DNA of 64,000 bases from Streptomyces adelaidensis (lineage in GTDB: Bacteria; Actinomycetota; Actinomycetes; Streptomycetales; Streptomycetaceae): positions 62,001 to 126,000 of the forward strand of contig NZ_JAEMUX010000002.1 of NCBI RefSeq assembly GCF_016598475.1. The letters are read 5' to 3'. Each line of letters begins with the position of its first letter. Within the stretch, counting starts at the first letter, position 1. The notes below the pieces were generated by a model that saw only the letters and a program-made list of their open reading frames with translations, was not told the DNA's origin and made no database searches. A program made the translations under genes and the position numbers. Below, one piece after another: positions 56,155 through 64,000 of the stretch.

Positions 56155-56583
56155 ATGACCGCGAAGATCTCCTACGACGACGTCGAGGTCGGCACCGAAC
56201 TGCCCGCCCAGGCCTTCGACGCGACCCGCGCCACCCTCGTGCGGTACGCGGGCGCCTCCGGCGACTTCAACCCGATCCACTGGAACGAGAAGTTCGCCAA
56301 GGAGGTCGGTCTCCCCGACGTCATCGCCCACGGCATGTTCACCATGGCCGAGGCGATCCGCGTCGTCACCGACTGGACCGGCGACCCGGGATCCGTGGTC
56401 GAGTACGGCGTCCGCTTCACCAAGCCCGTGGTCGTCCCCAACGACGACCGGGGCGCCACCATCGAGGTCACCGCCAAGATCGGCGCCAAGCTCGACGACA
56501 ACACCGTCCGCGTGGACCTGACGGCGATGAGCGCCGGCCAGAAGGTCCTGGGCATGTCCCGCGCAGTCGTACGCCTGGCCTGA
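56155..56583 (+). CDS. MaoC-like dehydratase, catalytic (HadB-type) subunit
   Basis: 142 aa hot-dog fold. Seen: YAGASGDFNPIHWNEKFAKEVGLPDVIAHGMFTMA with the catalytic D-x4-H pair of (R)-specific hydratases, and EYGVRFTKPVVVPNDDRGA. Partner of the upstream subunit. In mycobacteria this pair serves mycolic acid synthesis; Streptomyces has no mycolates, so the acyl substrate here is open. Confidence 0.92.
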   Translation: MTAKISYDDVEVGTELPAQAFDATRATLVRYAGASGDFNPIHWNEKFAKEVGLPDVIAHGMFTMAEAIRVVTDWTGDPGSVVEYGVRFTKPVVVPNDDRGATIEVTAKIGAKLDDNTVRVDLTAMSAGQKVLGMSRAVVRLA

Positions 56584-56602
56584 CGCGCCCGAGGGCGATG
56601 CG

Positions 56603-56637
56603 GTAAGGGGCGCCGTCCATGGTGGACCGCCCCTTAC
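56603..56637. terminator. Terminator after the MaoC-like pair
   Basis: GTAAGGGGCG (56603–56612) pairs with CGCCCCTTAC (56628–56637), 20 bp after the dehydratase stop and next to the convergent gene at 56644. Confidence 0.75.
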
Positions 56638-56643
56638 ACCGCC

Positions 56644-57210
56644 TCAGCTTTGCCCGCTCGCTGGAGGAGGAGGCGACGCCACCTCCTCCTCCAGCGCCGC
56701 ACGGGCCGTAGCGGTGAACACGCCCATCCGTTCGGCCAGCCGGGTCACCTCGACCGCGTGCCGCTCCACGAACGGGACGTTGTGGTCGAACGCGCCCTCC
56801 GCGGAGTCCCGCCAGGCGAGCAGCGTCGTGTGCATCGAGCGGAGCGCGGTCCTGAGACCGTTGGCCGCCTGCTCCACCGACTCGGGACCTTCGATCGCGA
56901 GCGCGGCCCAGGCCGCCTGGACCGCCCCCAAGTGCTCCTGCGCGGCTTGCAGCCGCTGGTCGGCCGTGGCCGTGTCCACATCACCGATCAGGGCGCGCGC
57001 CGCCTGCCTCAGGGTCGTTCGCGCCTCGTGCGCCGGAGTGAGGAACGCGCTGTAGGCGTCACGCCGGGCCTGTCTGCGCCAGTGCGCGTGATCGATTCTG
57101 GCCTGGGTCCGTATCTGCTGACGGTTCGACCACCCGGAGATGGCCGACGCGGAGACGGTACCGAGGACTCCGACCGTTGCCCCCAACAGGGCCGCGATTC
57201 CTTGATCCAC
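56644..57210 (-). CDS. Membrane-anchored helical protein, unknown function
   Basis: 188 aa. Seen: one N-terminal membrane segment (IAALLGATVGVLGTVSASAISG), then a long helical region rich in Ala/Arg/Glu (RTQARIDHAHWRRQARRDAYSAFLTPAHEARTTLRQ) ending in a Pro/Ser tail. Similar single-TM proteins are common Streptomyces hypotheticals. No domain recognised. Divergent from murB. Confidence 0.75.
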   Translation of the reverse strand: MDQGIAALLGATVGVLGTVSASAISGWSNRQQIRTQARIDHAHWRRQARRDAYSAFLTPAHEARTTLRQAARALIGDVDTATADQRLQAAQEHLGAVQAAWAALAIEGPESVEQAANGLRTALRSMHTTLLAWRDSAEGAFDHNVPFVERHAVEVTRLAERMGVFTATARAALEEEVASPPPPASGQS

Positions 57211-57380
57211 GCAGCGATTGTGCCGCCCTGGGAAGCGTTCCGGGGGAGCTTCGGCGGTGCTGGCCGGACTCTTCCGGAGCCGGCCCCCAACAGGCCGCCG
57301 CGGGCACCTCCCCCAGCCCCGCCGACGCTGCCGTCCCCGCTCCCGAAACCCCCACCACCCCGTCTCGTACCCTTGAGCCC

Positions 57381-58436
57381 GTGCAGGAACGAAACGACGC
57401 CCCCCTCGCCCCCCTGACCACCTTCCGCCTGGGCGGCCCCGCGCACCGGCTGATCACCGCCACCACCGACGACGAGGTGATCACCGCGGTCCGCGAGGCC
57501 GACGACTCCGGCACGCCCCTGCTGCTCATCGGCGGCGGCTCGAACCTGGTCATCGGCGACAAGGGCTTCGCCGGAACCGCCCTGGTCATCGCGACCAAGG
57601 GCTACGCCCTCGACGGCACGAGACTGGAACTGGCCGCCGGCGAGGTATGGACCGACGTGGTCGCCCGCACAGTCGCCGCAGGCCTCGCAGGCATCGAATG
57701 CCTCGCCGGAATCCCCGGCTCCGCAGGCGCGACCCCCATCCAGAACGTCGGTGCGTACGGCCAGGAGGTCGCCGCCACGATCACCGAGGTCGTCGCCTAC
57801 GACCGCCTCACCCGCGAGACGGTCACCGTCCCGAACGCCGAGTGCGCCTTCTCGTACCGCCACAGCCGCTTCAAGGACGCCCCCGAGCGGTACGTCGTCC
57901 TCCGCGTCCGATTCGAACTGGAGGACGCGGACGGACTGTCCGGCCCGGTCAAGTACGCGGAGACGGCCCGCACACTGGGCGTCGAGCCCGGCGACCGCGT
58001 ACCTCTCGCCCACGCCCGCGAGACCGTGCTGAAGCTGCGCGCGGGGAAGGGCATGGTGCTCGACCCGGACGACCACGACACCTGGTCGGCCGGCTCGTTC
58101 TTCACCAACCCGATCCTCACGGACGAGGAGTTCGCAGCGTTCCACGCGCGCGTGGAGCAGCGGCTCGGCAAGGACGTCACCCCGCCCGCGTACGCCGCGG
58201 GCGACGGCCACACCAAGACCTCAGCGGCCTGGCTGATCGACCGGGCGGGCTTCACCAAGGGCTACGGCACGGGCCCCGCCCGCATCTCCACCAAGCACAC
58301 CCTGGCCCTCACCAACCGGGGCGAGGCCACCACCGAGGACCTCCTGGCGCTGGCCCGCGAGGTGGTGGCCGGAGTCCGGGACGCCTTCGGGATCACCCTG
58401 GTCAACGAGCCGGTGACCGTGGGCGTCAGCCTCTAG
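57381..58436 (+). CDS. murB: UDP-N-acetylenolpyruvoylglucosamine reductase
   Basis: 351 aa flavoenzyme; second step of UDP-MurNAc synthesis for peptidoglycan. Seen: LAPLTTFRLGGPAHRL, LLIGGGSNLVIGDKGF, ECLAGIPGSAGATPIQNVGAYGQEV (FAD-binding core), FSYRHSRFKD, and WSAGSFFTNPILTDEE with the catalytic Ser; final AAWLIDRAGFTKGY. Type I MurB without the type II gap. GTG at 57381 is preferred; an earlier start would add a Pro-rich stretch. Confidence 0.96.
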   Translation: MQERNDAPLAPLTTFRLGGPAHRLITATTDDEVITAVREADDSGTPLLLIGGGSNLVIGDKGFAGTALVIATKGYALDGTRLELAAGEVWTDVVARTVAAGLAGIECLAGIPGSAGATPIQNVGAYGQEVAATITEVVAYDRLTRETVTVPNAECAFSYRHSRFKDAPERYVVLRVRFELEDADGLSGPVKYAETARTLGVEPGDRVPLAHARETVLKLRAGKGMVLDPDDHDTWSAGSFFTNPILTDEEFAAFHARVEQRLGKDVTPPAYAAGDGHTKTSAAWLIDRAGFTKGYGTGPARISTKHTLALTNRGEATTEDLLALAREVVAGVRDAFGITLVNEPVTVGVSL

Positions 58437-58460
58437 ACCCGGACTTCGCGGGTCACCGTT

Positions 58461-58624
58461 TCAGGTCTGTGGCCAGCGGGTTTGCCCAATGTCGGTGTCG
58501 AGGAGATCGAGGATGTGGAGTTGGACGCCACGGGTGATCTGGACGGTGGGCGGATCGGTGATGTGGCCGATCCGCAGGGTGAGTTCGCCGAGATGGTAGA
58601 AGATCATGCGGCCGGTGGGGTCTA
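58461..58624 (-). pseudogene. 3' remnant of a transposase gene
   Basis: Read on the minus strand, DPTGRMIFYHLGELTLRIGH runs on to TRGVQLHILDLLDTDIGQTR and ends at TGA (58463–58461), 54 codons with no start or N-terminal domain. The D-P-P-x-V-x-ITRG and LLDxD patterns look like the C-terminal end of Streptomyces IS transposases. It begins exactly at the adenosine deaminase stop codon. IS family not assigned. Confidence 0.45.
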
Positions 58625-59662
58625 GACGCCAGGAGCGGCGAGCCAGGAGCCCACCCCGGCCAGCAGCGTCGCCTTCGTCGACTCGGGCGCCGCCGACGCC
58701 CGAACGGACTGCCGGGCCAGCTCGGCCAGCTCCTCGTCCGTGAAGGCGTGCTGGTGGCGGGCGATCTCGTACTGGGCGGCCAGTCGGGAGCCGAACAGCA
58801 GCGGGTCGTCGGCGCCCAACGCCATGGGGACGCCGGCGTCGAACAGGGTGCGCAGCGGCACGTCCTGCGGTTTCTCGTAGACACCGAGCGCCACGTTCGA
58901 GGCCGGACAGACCTCGCAGGTCACCCCCCGGTCGGCGAGCCGCTTCAGCAGCCGCGGATCCTCCGCCGCCCGCACCCCGTGCCCGATCCGGTTCGCGTCC
59001 AGGTCGTCCAGACAGTCCCGCACCGACGAAGGCCCGGTCAGCTCACCGCCGTGCGGCGCCGACAGCAGACCCCCCTCCCGCGCGATCGCGAAGGCCCGGT
59101 CGAAGTCACGGGCCATGCCCCGGCGTTCGTCGTTGGAGAGCCCGAACCCGACGACGCCCTGGTCCGCGTACCGCACCGCCAGCCGGGCCAGCGTGCGCGC
59201 GTCCAGCGGATGCTTCATCCGGTTCGCGGCCACCACGACCCGCATCCCGAGCCCGGTCTCCCGCGCCGTCGTGTTCACCGCGTCGAGAATGATCTCCAGC
59301 GCTGGGATCAGCCCGCCCAGCCGTGGCGCGTACGACGTCGGGTCCACCTGGATCTCCAGCCAGCCCGAGCCGTCCCGCACATCCTCCTCAGCGGCCTCCC
59401 GCACCAGCCGCTGGATGTCCTCGGGCTCCCGCACGCACGAGCGCGCCGCGTCGTACAGCCGCTGGAACCGGAACCACCCTCGCTCGTCCGTCGCCCGCAG
59501 TCTCGGCGGCTCCCCGCTGGTCAGCGCCTCTGTCAGCGCGTCGGGCAGCCGCGCCCCGTACTTGTCGGCCAGCTCCAGCACGGTCGCGGGCCGCATCGAC
59601 CCGGTGAAGTGCAGGTGCAGATGGGCCTTCGGCAGTTGAGAGAGATCACGTACACGCTCCAT
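58622..59662 (-). CDS. Adenosine deaminase
   Basis: 346 aa TIM-barrel zinc enzyme converting adenosine to inosine. Seen: LPKAHLHLHFTGSM (metal HxH), SAPHGGELTG (catalytic Glu), DANRIGHGVRAAED (His), and ALGADDPLLFGSRLAAQY (Asp pair). ATG at 59662 is preferred; the longer version from 59731 adds an unrelated 23-residue leader. The stop TAG at 58622 abuts a transposase remnant, so the last residues may have been altered, although the active site is far upstream. Confidence 0.93.
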   Translation of the reverse strand: MERVRDLSQLPKAHLHLHFTGSMRPATVLELADKYGARLPDALTEALTSGEPPRLRATDERGWFRFQRLYDAARSCVREPEDIQRLVREAAEEDVRDGSGWLEIQVDPTSYAPRLGGLIPALEIILDAVNTTARETGLGMRVVVAANRMKHPLDARTLARLAVRYADQGVVGFGLSNDERRGMARDFDRAFAIAREGGLLSAPHGGELTGPSSVRDCLDDLDANRIGHGVRAAEDPRLLKRLADRGVTCEVCPASNVALGVYEKPQDVPLRTLFDAGVPMALGADDPLLFGSRLAAQYEIARHQHAFTDEELAELARQSVRASAAPESTKATLLAGVGSWLAAPGV

Positions 59663-59738
59663 TGCTGGATCCTGCCGCACGTCATCGCCGTCCCGGTAGC
59701 GGATTCCCCGAACGTGGTCTTGCTCGCACAAATGAAGG

Positions 59739-59778
59739 AGGGGCTGGCACGTACGAAAAGTCGTAGGTGCCAGCCCCT
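59739..59778. terminator. Bidirectional hairpin after the aminotransferase gene
   Basis: AGGGGCTGGCAC (59739–59750) pairs with GTGCCAGCCCCT (59767–59778), 20 bp beyond the aminotransferase stop. Confidence 0.8.
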
Positions 59779-59798
59779 CGCGGTGGACGCTTCGAACG

Positions 59799-61025
59799 TC
59801 AGTCCGTCGCCTCCGCCAGCAGCTTCTGGATCCGGCTCACGCCCTCGACGAGGTCCTCGTCCCCCAGCGCGTACGACAGCCGCAGGTAGCCGGGTGTGCC
59901 GAACGCCTCACCCGGTACGACCGCGACCTCGGCCTCCTCCAGGATCAGCGCGGCCAGCTCGACCGAGTCCTGCGGACGCCTGCCGCGGATCTCCTTGCCG
60001 AGCAGCGCCTTCACCGACGGGTAGGCGTAGAACGCGCCCTCGGGCTCCGGGCAGAGCACACCGTCGATCTCGTTGAGCATCCGCACGATGGTCTTGCGGC
60101 GCCGGTCGAAGGCCTCCCGCATCTTCGCGACCGCGTCCAGATCGCCGGAGACGGCGGCGAGGGCGGCCACCTGCGCGACGTTGGACACGTTCGACGTGGC
60201 GTGTGACTGGAGGTTCGTCGCGGCCTTGACCACGTCCTTCGGGCCGACGATCCACCCGACCCGCCAGCCGGTCATGGCGTACGTCTTGGCGACGCCGTTG
60301 ACGACGATGCACTTGTCGCGCAGCTCCGGCAAGAGCGCCGGCAGCGAGGTGAACTTCGCGTCGCCGTAGACCAGGTGCTCGTAGATCTCGTCCGTCAGCA
60401 CCCACAGGCCGTGCTCCACGGCCCAGCGGCCGATCGCCTCGGCGTCCTCGGCGCTGTAGACCGCGCCGGTCGGGTTGGACGGGGAGACGAAGAGGACGAC
60501 CTTGGTCTTCTCCGTGCGGGCCGCCTCCAGCTGCTCGACGGAGACGCGGTAACCCGTGGTCTCGTCGGCGACGACGTCGACCGGGACACCGCCGGCGAGA
60601 CGGATCGACTCCGGGTACGTCGTCCAGTACGGCGCCGGGACGATGACCTCGTCGCCCGGGTCGAGGATCGCGGCGAACGCCTCGTAGATGGCCTGCTTGC
60701 CGCCGTTGGTGACCAGGATCTGCGAGGCGTCGACCTCGTATCCCGAGTCCCGCAGGGTCTTCGCGGCGATCGCGGCCTTCAGCTCGGGCAGACCGCCGGC
60801 CGGTGTGTAGCGGTGGTACTTCGGGTTCTTGCAGGCCTCGACGGCCGCCTCGACGATGTAGTCCGGGGTCGGGAAGTCGGGCTCGCCGGCGCCGAAGCCG
60901 ATCACCGGACGCCCAGCGGCCTTGAGGGCCTTGGCCTTGGCGTCCACGGCGAGGGTGGCGGACTCGGAGATCGCGCCGATACGCGCGGAGACCCGGCGCT
61001 CGGTGGGAGGGGTTGCAGCGCTCAT
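59799..61025 (-). CDS. Class I pyridoxal-phosphate aminotransferase (aspartate aminotransferase-like)
   Basis: 408 aa. Seen: [73 protein letters not shown], and the PLP lysine in [17 protein letters not shown] (about K245) with R in YLRLSYAL near the end. Typical of the AspC subgroup Ib common in actinobacteria, which makes aspartate/glutamate. ATG at 61025. Divergent from tRNA-Trp. Confidence 0.94.
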   Translation of the reverse strand: MSAATPPTERRVSARIGAISESATLAVDAKAKALKAAGRPVIGFGAGEPDFPTPDYIVEAAVEACKNPKYHRYTPAGGLPELKAAIAAKTLRDSGYEVDASQILVTNGGKQAIYEAFAAILDPGDEVIVPAPYWTTYPESIRLAGGVPVDVVADETTGYRVSVEQLEAARTEKTKVVLFVSPSNPTGAVYSAEDAEAIGRWAVEHGLWVLTDEIYEHLVYGDAKFTSLPALLPELRDKCIVVNGVAKTYAMTGWRVGWIVGPKDVVKAATNLQSHATSNVSNVAQVAALAAVSGDLDAVAKMREAFDRRRKTIVRMLNEIDGVLCPEPEGAFYAYPSVKALLGKEIRGRRPQDSVELAALILEEAEVAVVPGEAFGTPGYLRLSYALGDEDLVEGVSRIQKLLAEATD

Positions 61026-61276
61026 GGGCCCCATCGTTTCAGACCGGAAACCCGCCCGGCACGCGGGTTTCACAGACTGAACAGCGACGGAACAACCGTC
61101 CGTATCCGCGGCGCGAAACGGTCGATCTTCGGGGAGCAACGCCCCTACGGACGCTTTCTGTTCGACGACAGGCCTCGGACCACGTACACTCTCACCTCGT
61201 TGGCCTTCACCGGCCGCACCCATCAGGTGCACACCGTGCACTCGGTTGGATGCGGTACGTTGGGGGAGAACCGCAA

Positions 61277-61349
61277 AGGGTCGTAGCTCAATTGGTAGAG
61301 CACTGGTCTCCAAAACCAGCGGTTGGGGGTTCAAGTCCCTCCGGCCCTG
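61277..61349 (+). tRNA. tRNA-Trp (CCA)
   Basis: 73 nt. Acceptor AGGGTCG/CGGCCCT; anticodon arm CTGGTCTCCAAAACCAG reads CCA; T arm GGGGGTTCAAGTCCCTC. Discriminator G at 61349. It precedes secE, the usual actinobacterial order. Confidence 0.96.
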
Positions 61350-61463
61350 CTACACACTCCTCACGCCAGGATGTGTGCGCATGTACGTTCAGCAATGTTC
61401 CGCCGTGCGGCTCAGACCGGGCGCGGCACGGCCACGACCCGGACCGGAATCAGGTGAGGATGA

Positions 61464-61751
61464 ATGACGGACGCCGTGGGCTCCATCGACACGCCTGATG
61501 CCCAGGACGAGGTGCCCGAGGACAAGAAGAAGACCCGCAAGGGCGGCAAGCGTGCCAAGAGGGGCCCGCTGAAGCGCCTCGCGCTCTTCTACCGCCAGAT
61601 CGTCGCGGAGCTGCGTAAGGTCGTCTGGCCGACCCGCTCCCAGCTGACGACCTACACCATGGTGGTCATCGTCTTCGTGGTCATCATGATCGGTCTTGTG
61701 ACTGTGATTGACTTCGGACTAGACAAGGCCGCCAAGTACGTCTTCGGCTGA
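61464..61751 (+). CDS. secE: Preprotein translocase subunit SecE
   Basis: 95 aa, one TM helix. Clamps SecY in the Sec channel. Seen: a charged N-terminal tail, then [23 protein letters not shown] (the hallmark amphipathic helix) and [24 protein letters not shown] at 61464 with AGGTGAGGATG upstream. Confidence 0.97.
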   Translation: MTDAVGSIDTPDAQDEVPEDKKKTRKGGKRAKRGPLKRLALFYRQIVAELRKVVWPTRSQLTTYTMVVIVFVVIMIGLVTVIDFGLDKAAKYVFG

Positions 61752-61828
61752 GCCGAAAGCGAAGGGCGCCGTTACCTGGCGCCCCTTTCGCGTGTTCCAC
61801 CCCCATGTATCCAGGAAGAAGCAGCCAC

Positions 61829-62659
61829 GTGTCTGACCCGAACCTGAACGACGCCATCGAGCCGGACGAGTCCGTGGATGATGAGCTCGACATCGTCGAG
61901 GGAACGGACGAGGTCGACGAGTTCGAGGCTGCCGAAGCCGAGGCGGGGGAGCCGGCCGAGGAAGAGGCCGTGCACGTCGATGACGAGGACGACGCCGAGA
62001 GCGAAGAGGACGACGAGGCCGTCGCGGAGGAGACCGAGCCGGTCGACCCCGTCCAGGCCCTGCGCGAGGAACTGCGGACCCTGCCCGGCGAGTGGTACGT
62101 CATCCACACGTACGCCGGTTACGAGAACCGCGTGAAGACCAACCTCGAACAGCGTGCCGTCTCGCTGAACGTCGAGGACTTCATCTTCCAGGCCGAGGTG
62201 CCGCAGGAAGAGGTCGCGCAGATCAAGAACGGCGAGCGCAAGACCATCCGTCAGAACAAGCTCCCCGGCTACGTGCTGGTGCGCATGGACCTGACGAACG
62301 AGTCCTGGGGCGTCGTCCGCAACACCCCCGGCGTCACCGGCTTCGTGGGCAACGCCTACGACCCGTACCCGCTGACCCTGGACGAGATCGTCAAGATGCT
62401 CGCCCCGGAGGCCGAGGAGAGGGCCGCCCGCGAGGCCGCCGAGGCCGAGGGCAAGCCGGTCCCGCAGCGCAAGGTCGAGGTCCAGGTGCTCGACTTCGAG
62501 GTGGGCGACTCGGTCACCGTCACGGACGGTCCGTTCGCCACGCTCCAGGCGACGATCAACGAGATCAACGCCGACTCGAAGAAGGTCAAGGGTCTCGTCG
62601 AGATCTTCGGCCGCGAGACGCCGGTCGAGCTGTCGTTCGACCAGATCCAGAAGAACTAG
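61829..62659 (+). CDS. nusG: Transcription termination/antitermination factor NusG
   Basis: 276 aa. Seen: about 85 acidic N-terminal residues (typical of Streptomyces NusG), then the NGN domain from about 88 ([20 protein letters not shown]) with [13 protein letters not shown], and a KOW domain near 225 ([19 protein letters not shown]). GTG at 61829 with AGGAAG upstream. Cotranscribed with secE, 78 bp apart. Confidence 0.97.
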   Translation: MSDPNLNDAIEPDESVDDELDIVEGTDEVDEFEAAEAEAGEPAEEEAVHVDDEDDAESEEDDEAVAEETEPVDPVQALREELRTLPGEWYVIHTYAGYENRVKTNLEQRAVSLNVEDFIFQAEVPQEEVAQIKNGERKTIRQNKLPGYVLVRMDLTNESWGVVRNTPGVTGFVGNAYDPYPLTLDEIVKMLAPEAEERAAREAAEAEGKPVPQRKVEVQVLDFEVGDSVTVTDGPFATLQATINEINADSKKVKGLVEIFGRETPVELSFDQIQKN

Positions 62660-62694
62660 TTCCCCACCGGGACTTCTGGACTTATAGCTTCCGC

Positions 62695-62740
62695 GCAGGT
62701 CAGGCAGGCTTTCGCAGCCCGCCTGACCTGCTCGGTTTTT
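62695..62740 (+). terminator. Rho-independent terminator after nusG
   Basis: GCAGGTCAGGC (62695–62705) pairs with GCCTGACCTGC (62721–62731), followed by CTCGGTTTTT: a stem plus T-tract, rare in this GC-rich genome. It should separate secE-nusG from rplK-rplA. Confidence 0.85.
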
Positions 62741-62837
62741 GGCCGCGCATCTATACCCGTTATCGTTGTGCGGTATGCCTTCAACCGGGACGCGACCCGG
62801 GTGCGGGCGGACTCGAATCGAAAGGACCCGGAGAGCA

Positions 62838-63272
62838 ATGCCTCCCAAGAAGAAGAAGGTCACGGGGCTCATCAAGCTCCAGATCCAGGCCGGCGCGGCC
62901 AACCCGGCTCCGCCGGTCGGCCCCGCGCTCGGTCAGCACGGCGTCAACATCATGGAGTTCTGCAAGGCCTACAACGCCGCGACCGAGTCGCAGCGCGGTT
63001 GGGTCATCCCGGTGGAGATCACGGTCTACGAGGACCGCTCCTTCACCTTCATCACCAAGACGCCGCCGGCCGCGAAGATGATCCTCAAGGCCGCGGGCGT
63101 GGAGAAGGGCTCCGGCGAGCCGCACAAGACCAAGGTCGCCAAGATCACTCAGGCGCAGGTCCGCGAGATCGCCACCACGAAGATGCCCGACCTCAACGCC
63201 AACGACCTGGACGCCGCGTCGAAGATCATCGCCGGCACCGCGCGTTCCATGGGCATCACGGTCGAGGGCTGA
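62838..63272 (+). CDS. rplK: Ribosomal protein uL11
   Basis: 144 aa. Seen: [71 protein letters not shown] and the C-terminal rRNA-binding [22 protein letters not shown]. Binds 23S rRNA at the GTPase centre. ATG at 62838 with GGAGAG upstream. Confidence 0.98.
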
Positions 63273-63375
63273 ACCCCACCTTCGTAGAACCATGCGGCCG
63301 CCGTACGAGCAGCCGCACGTGGCAGGGCCCGCTCGGCCCGTACCACGACTCCTTTCAGAACACACAGGAGCAGTT

Positions 63376-64000
63376 GTGAGCAAGCGCAGCAAGGCTCTCC
63401 GCGCTGCGGACGCCAAGATCGACCGGGAGAAGCAGTACGCCCCGCTCGAGGCCGTCCGTCTCGCCAAGGAGACCTCCACGTCCAAGTTCGACGGCACCGT
63501 CGAGGTCGCCTTCCGTCTGGGTGTCGACCCGCGTAAGGCCGACCAGATGGTCCGTGGCACCGTGAACCTCCCGCACGGCACCGGTAAGACCGCCCGGGTC
63601 CTGGTCTTCGCGACCGGTGACCGTGCCGAGGCCGCGACTGCCGCGGGTGCCGACATCGTCGGTTCCGACGAGCTCATCGACGAGGTGGCGAAGGGCCGTC
63701 TGGACTTCGACGCCGTCGTCGCCACCCCGGACCTCATGGGCAAGGTCGGCCGTCTCGGCCGCGTGCTCGGTCCCCGTGGTCTCATGCCGAACCCCAAGAC
63801 CGGCACCGTGACCCCGGACGTCGTGAAGGCCGTCACCGAGATCAAGGGCGGCAAGATCGAGTTCCGCGTCGACAAGCACTCGAACCTGCACTTCATCATT
63901 GGCAAGACGTCGTTCGACGACACCCAGCTGGTGGAGAACTACGCGGCGGCGCTGGAGGAGATCCTCCGTCTGAAGCCGTCCGCCGCGAAGGGCCGCTACA
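63376..64000 (+). CDS. rplA: Ribosomal protein uL1 (3' end outside window)
   Basis: 208 codons visible of about 240. Seen: [65 protein letters not shown], and [22 protein letters not shown]. Component of the L1 stalk and, in many bacteria, translational repressor of its own mRNA. GTG at 63376 with CACAGGAGC upstream. Confidence 0.97.
   Translation, partial: MSKRSKALRAADAKIDREKQYAPLEAVRLAKETSTSKFDGTVEVAFRLGVDPRKADQMVRGTVNLPHGTGKTARVLVFATGDRAEAATAAGADIVGSDELIDEVAKGRLDFDAVVATPDLMGKVGRLGRVLGPRGLMPNPKTGTVTPDVVKAVTEIKGGKIEFRVDKHSNLHFIIGKTSFDDTQLVENYAAALEEILRLKPSAAKGRY

Overview
The window is high-GC actinobacterial chromosome, almost certainly Streptomyces. The support is pervasive G/C third codon positions, GTG starts, ATGA-type gene overlaps, a ydaO-type (c-di-AMP) riboswitch leader upstream of a secreted LysM protein, recurrent Streptomyces-like intergenic palindromes, and the conserved block tRNA-Trp–secE–nusG–rplK–rplA with rpmG, MaoC-type dehydratases and murB nearby.

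Layout. (1) 1–7.3 kb: truncated LysM cell-wall protein under a riboswitch, long-chain polyprenyl diphosphate synthase, a LolA/DUF2092-like membrane-anchored protein with an ABC-2 export pair, an FMN reductase and a NUDIX hydrolase. (2) 6.8–22.8 kb: a type IV secretion-like locus. The minus strand carries (in transcription order) a P-loop-like protein, two small paralogous two-TM proteins, a TM-anchored protein, a VirB6/TrbL-like protein, an SCO6880-type VirB4 N-half, a VirB4-like ATPase, a VirD4/TraG-like coupling protein, a DUF4913 protein, an amidase and the NUDIX gene, mostly overlapping. The divergent plus strand carries a VirB1-like SLT+M23 hydrolase, a lipoprotein, a TPR-like repeat-rich protein and a His-rich protein. 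No relaxase or integrase is visible. (3) 22.8–29.6 kb: secreted M28 aminopeptidase, RarD, a quinone-oxidoreductase-like gene divergent from an HxlR regulator, and korAB (2-oxoacid:ferredoxin oxidoreductase). (4) 29.8–33.6 kb: one LuxR-type response regulator and two paralogous histidine kinases. (5) 33.7–44.7 kb: a second-type complex I operon, nuoA-B-C-H-I-J-K-L-M-N, lacking nuoD, E, F and G, with low-complexity extensions on B, C, I, J and K. (6) 44.9–54.8 kb: htpX, yccF, a barstar-like gene, an APC permease, an IS110 element, glsB, yajQ, tRNA-Tyr, an NAD(P)-binding protein, a lipoprotein and an amidohydrolase. (7) 55.1–64 kb: tRNA-Thr, tRNA-Met, rpmG, two MaoC-like dehydratases, murB, a transposase remnant, adenosine deaminase, an aminotransferase, tRNA-Trp and the secE-nusG-rplK-rplA block.

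How genes may work together: polyprenyl synthase supplies the menaquinone side chain, menaquinone is the likely acceptor of complex I, and KorAB makes reduced ferredoxin. A Nuo cluster without the NADH module (EFG) lying near korAB suggests, as inference, a ferredoxin-fed or partner-sharing complex I. The T4SS-like locus has an ATPase set, candidate channel proteins, pilin-like proteins and a wall hydrolase but no DNA-processing gene, so protein export or loss of conjugation is as plausible as DNA transfer. All statements rest on reading the sequence; no database search was run.
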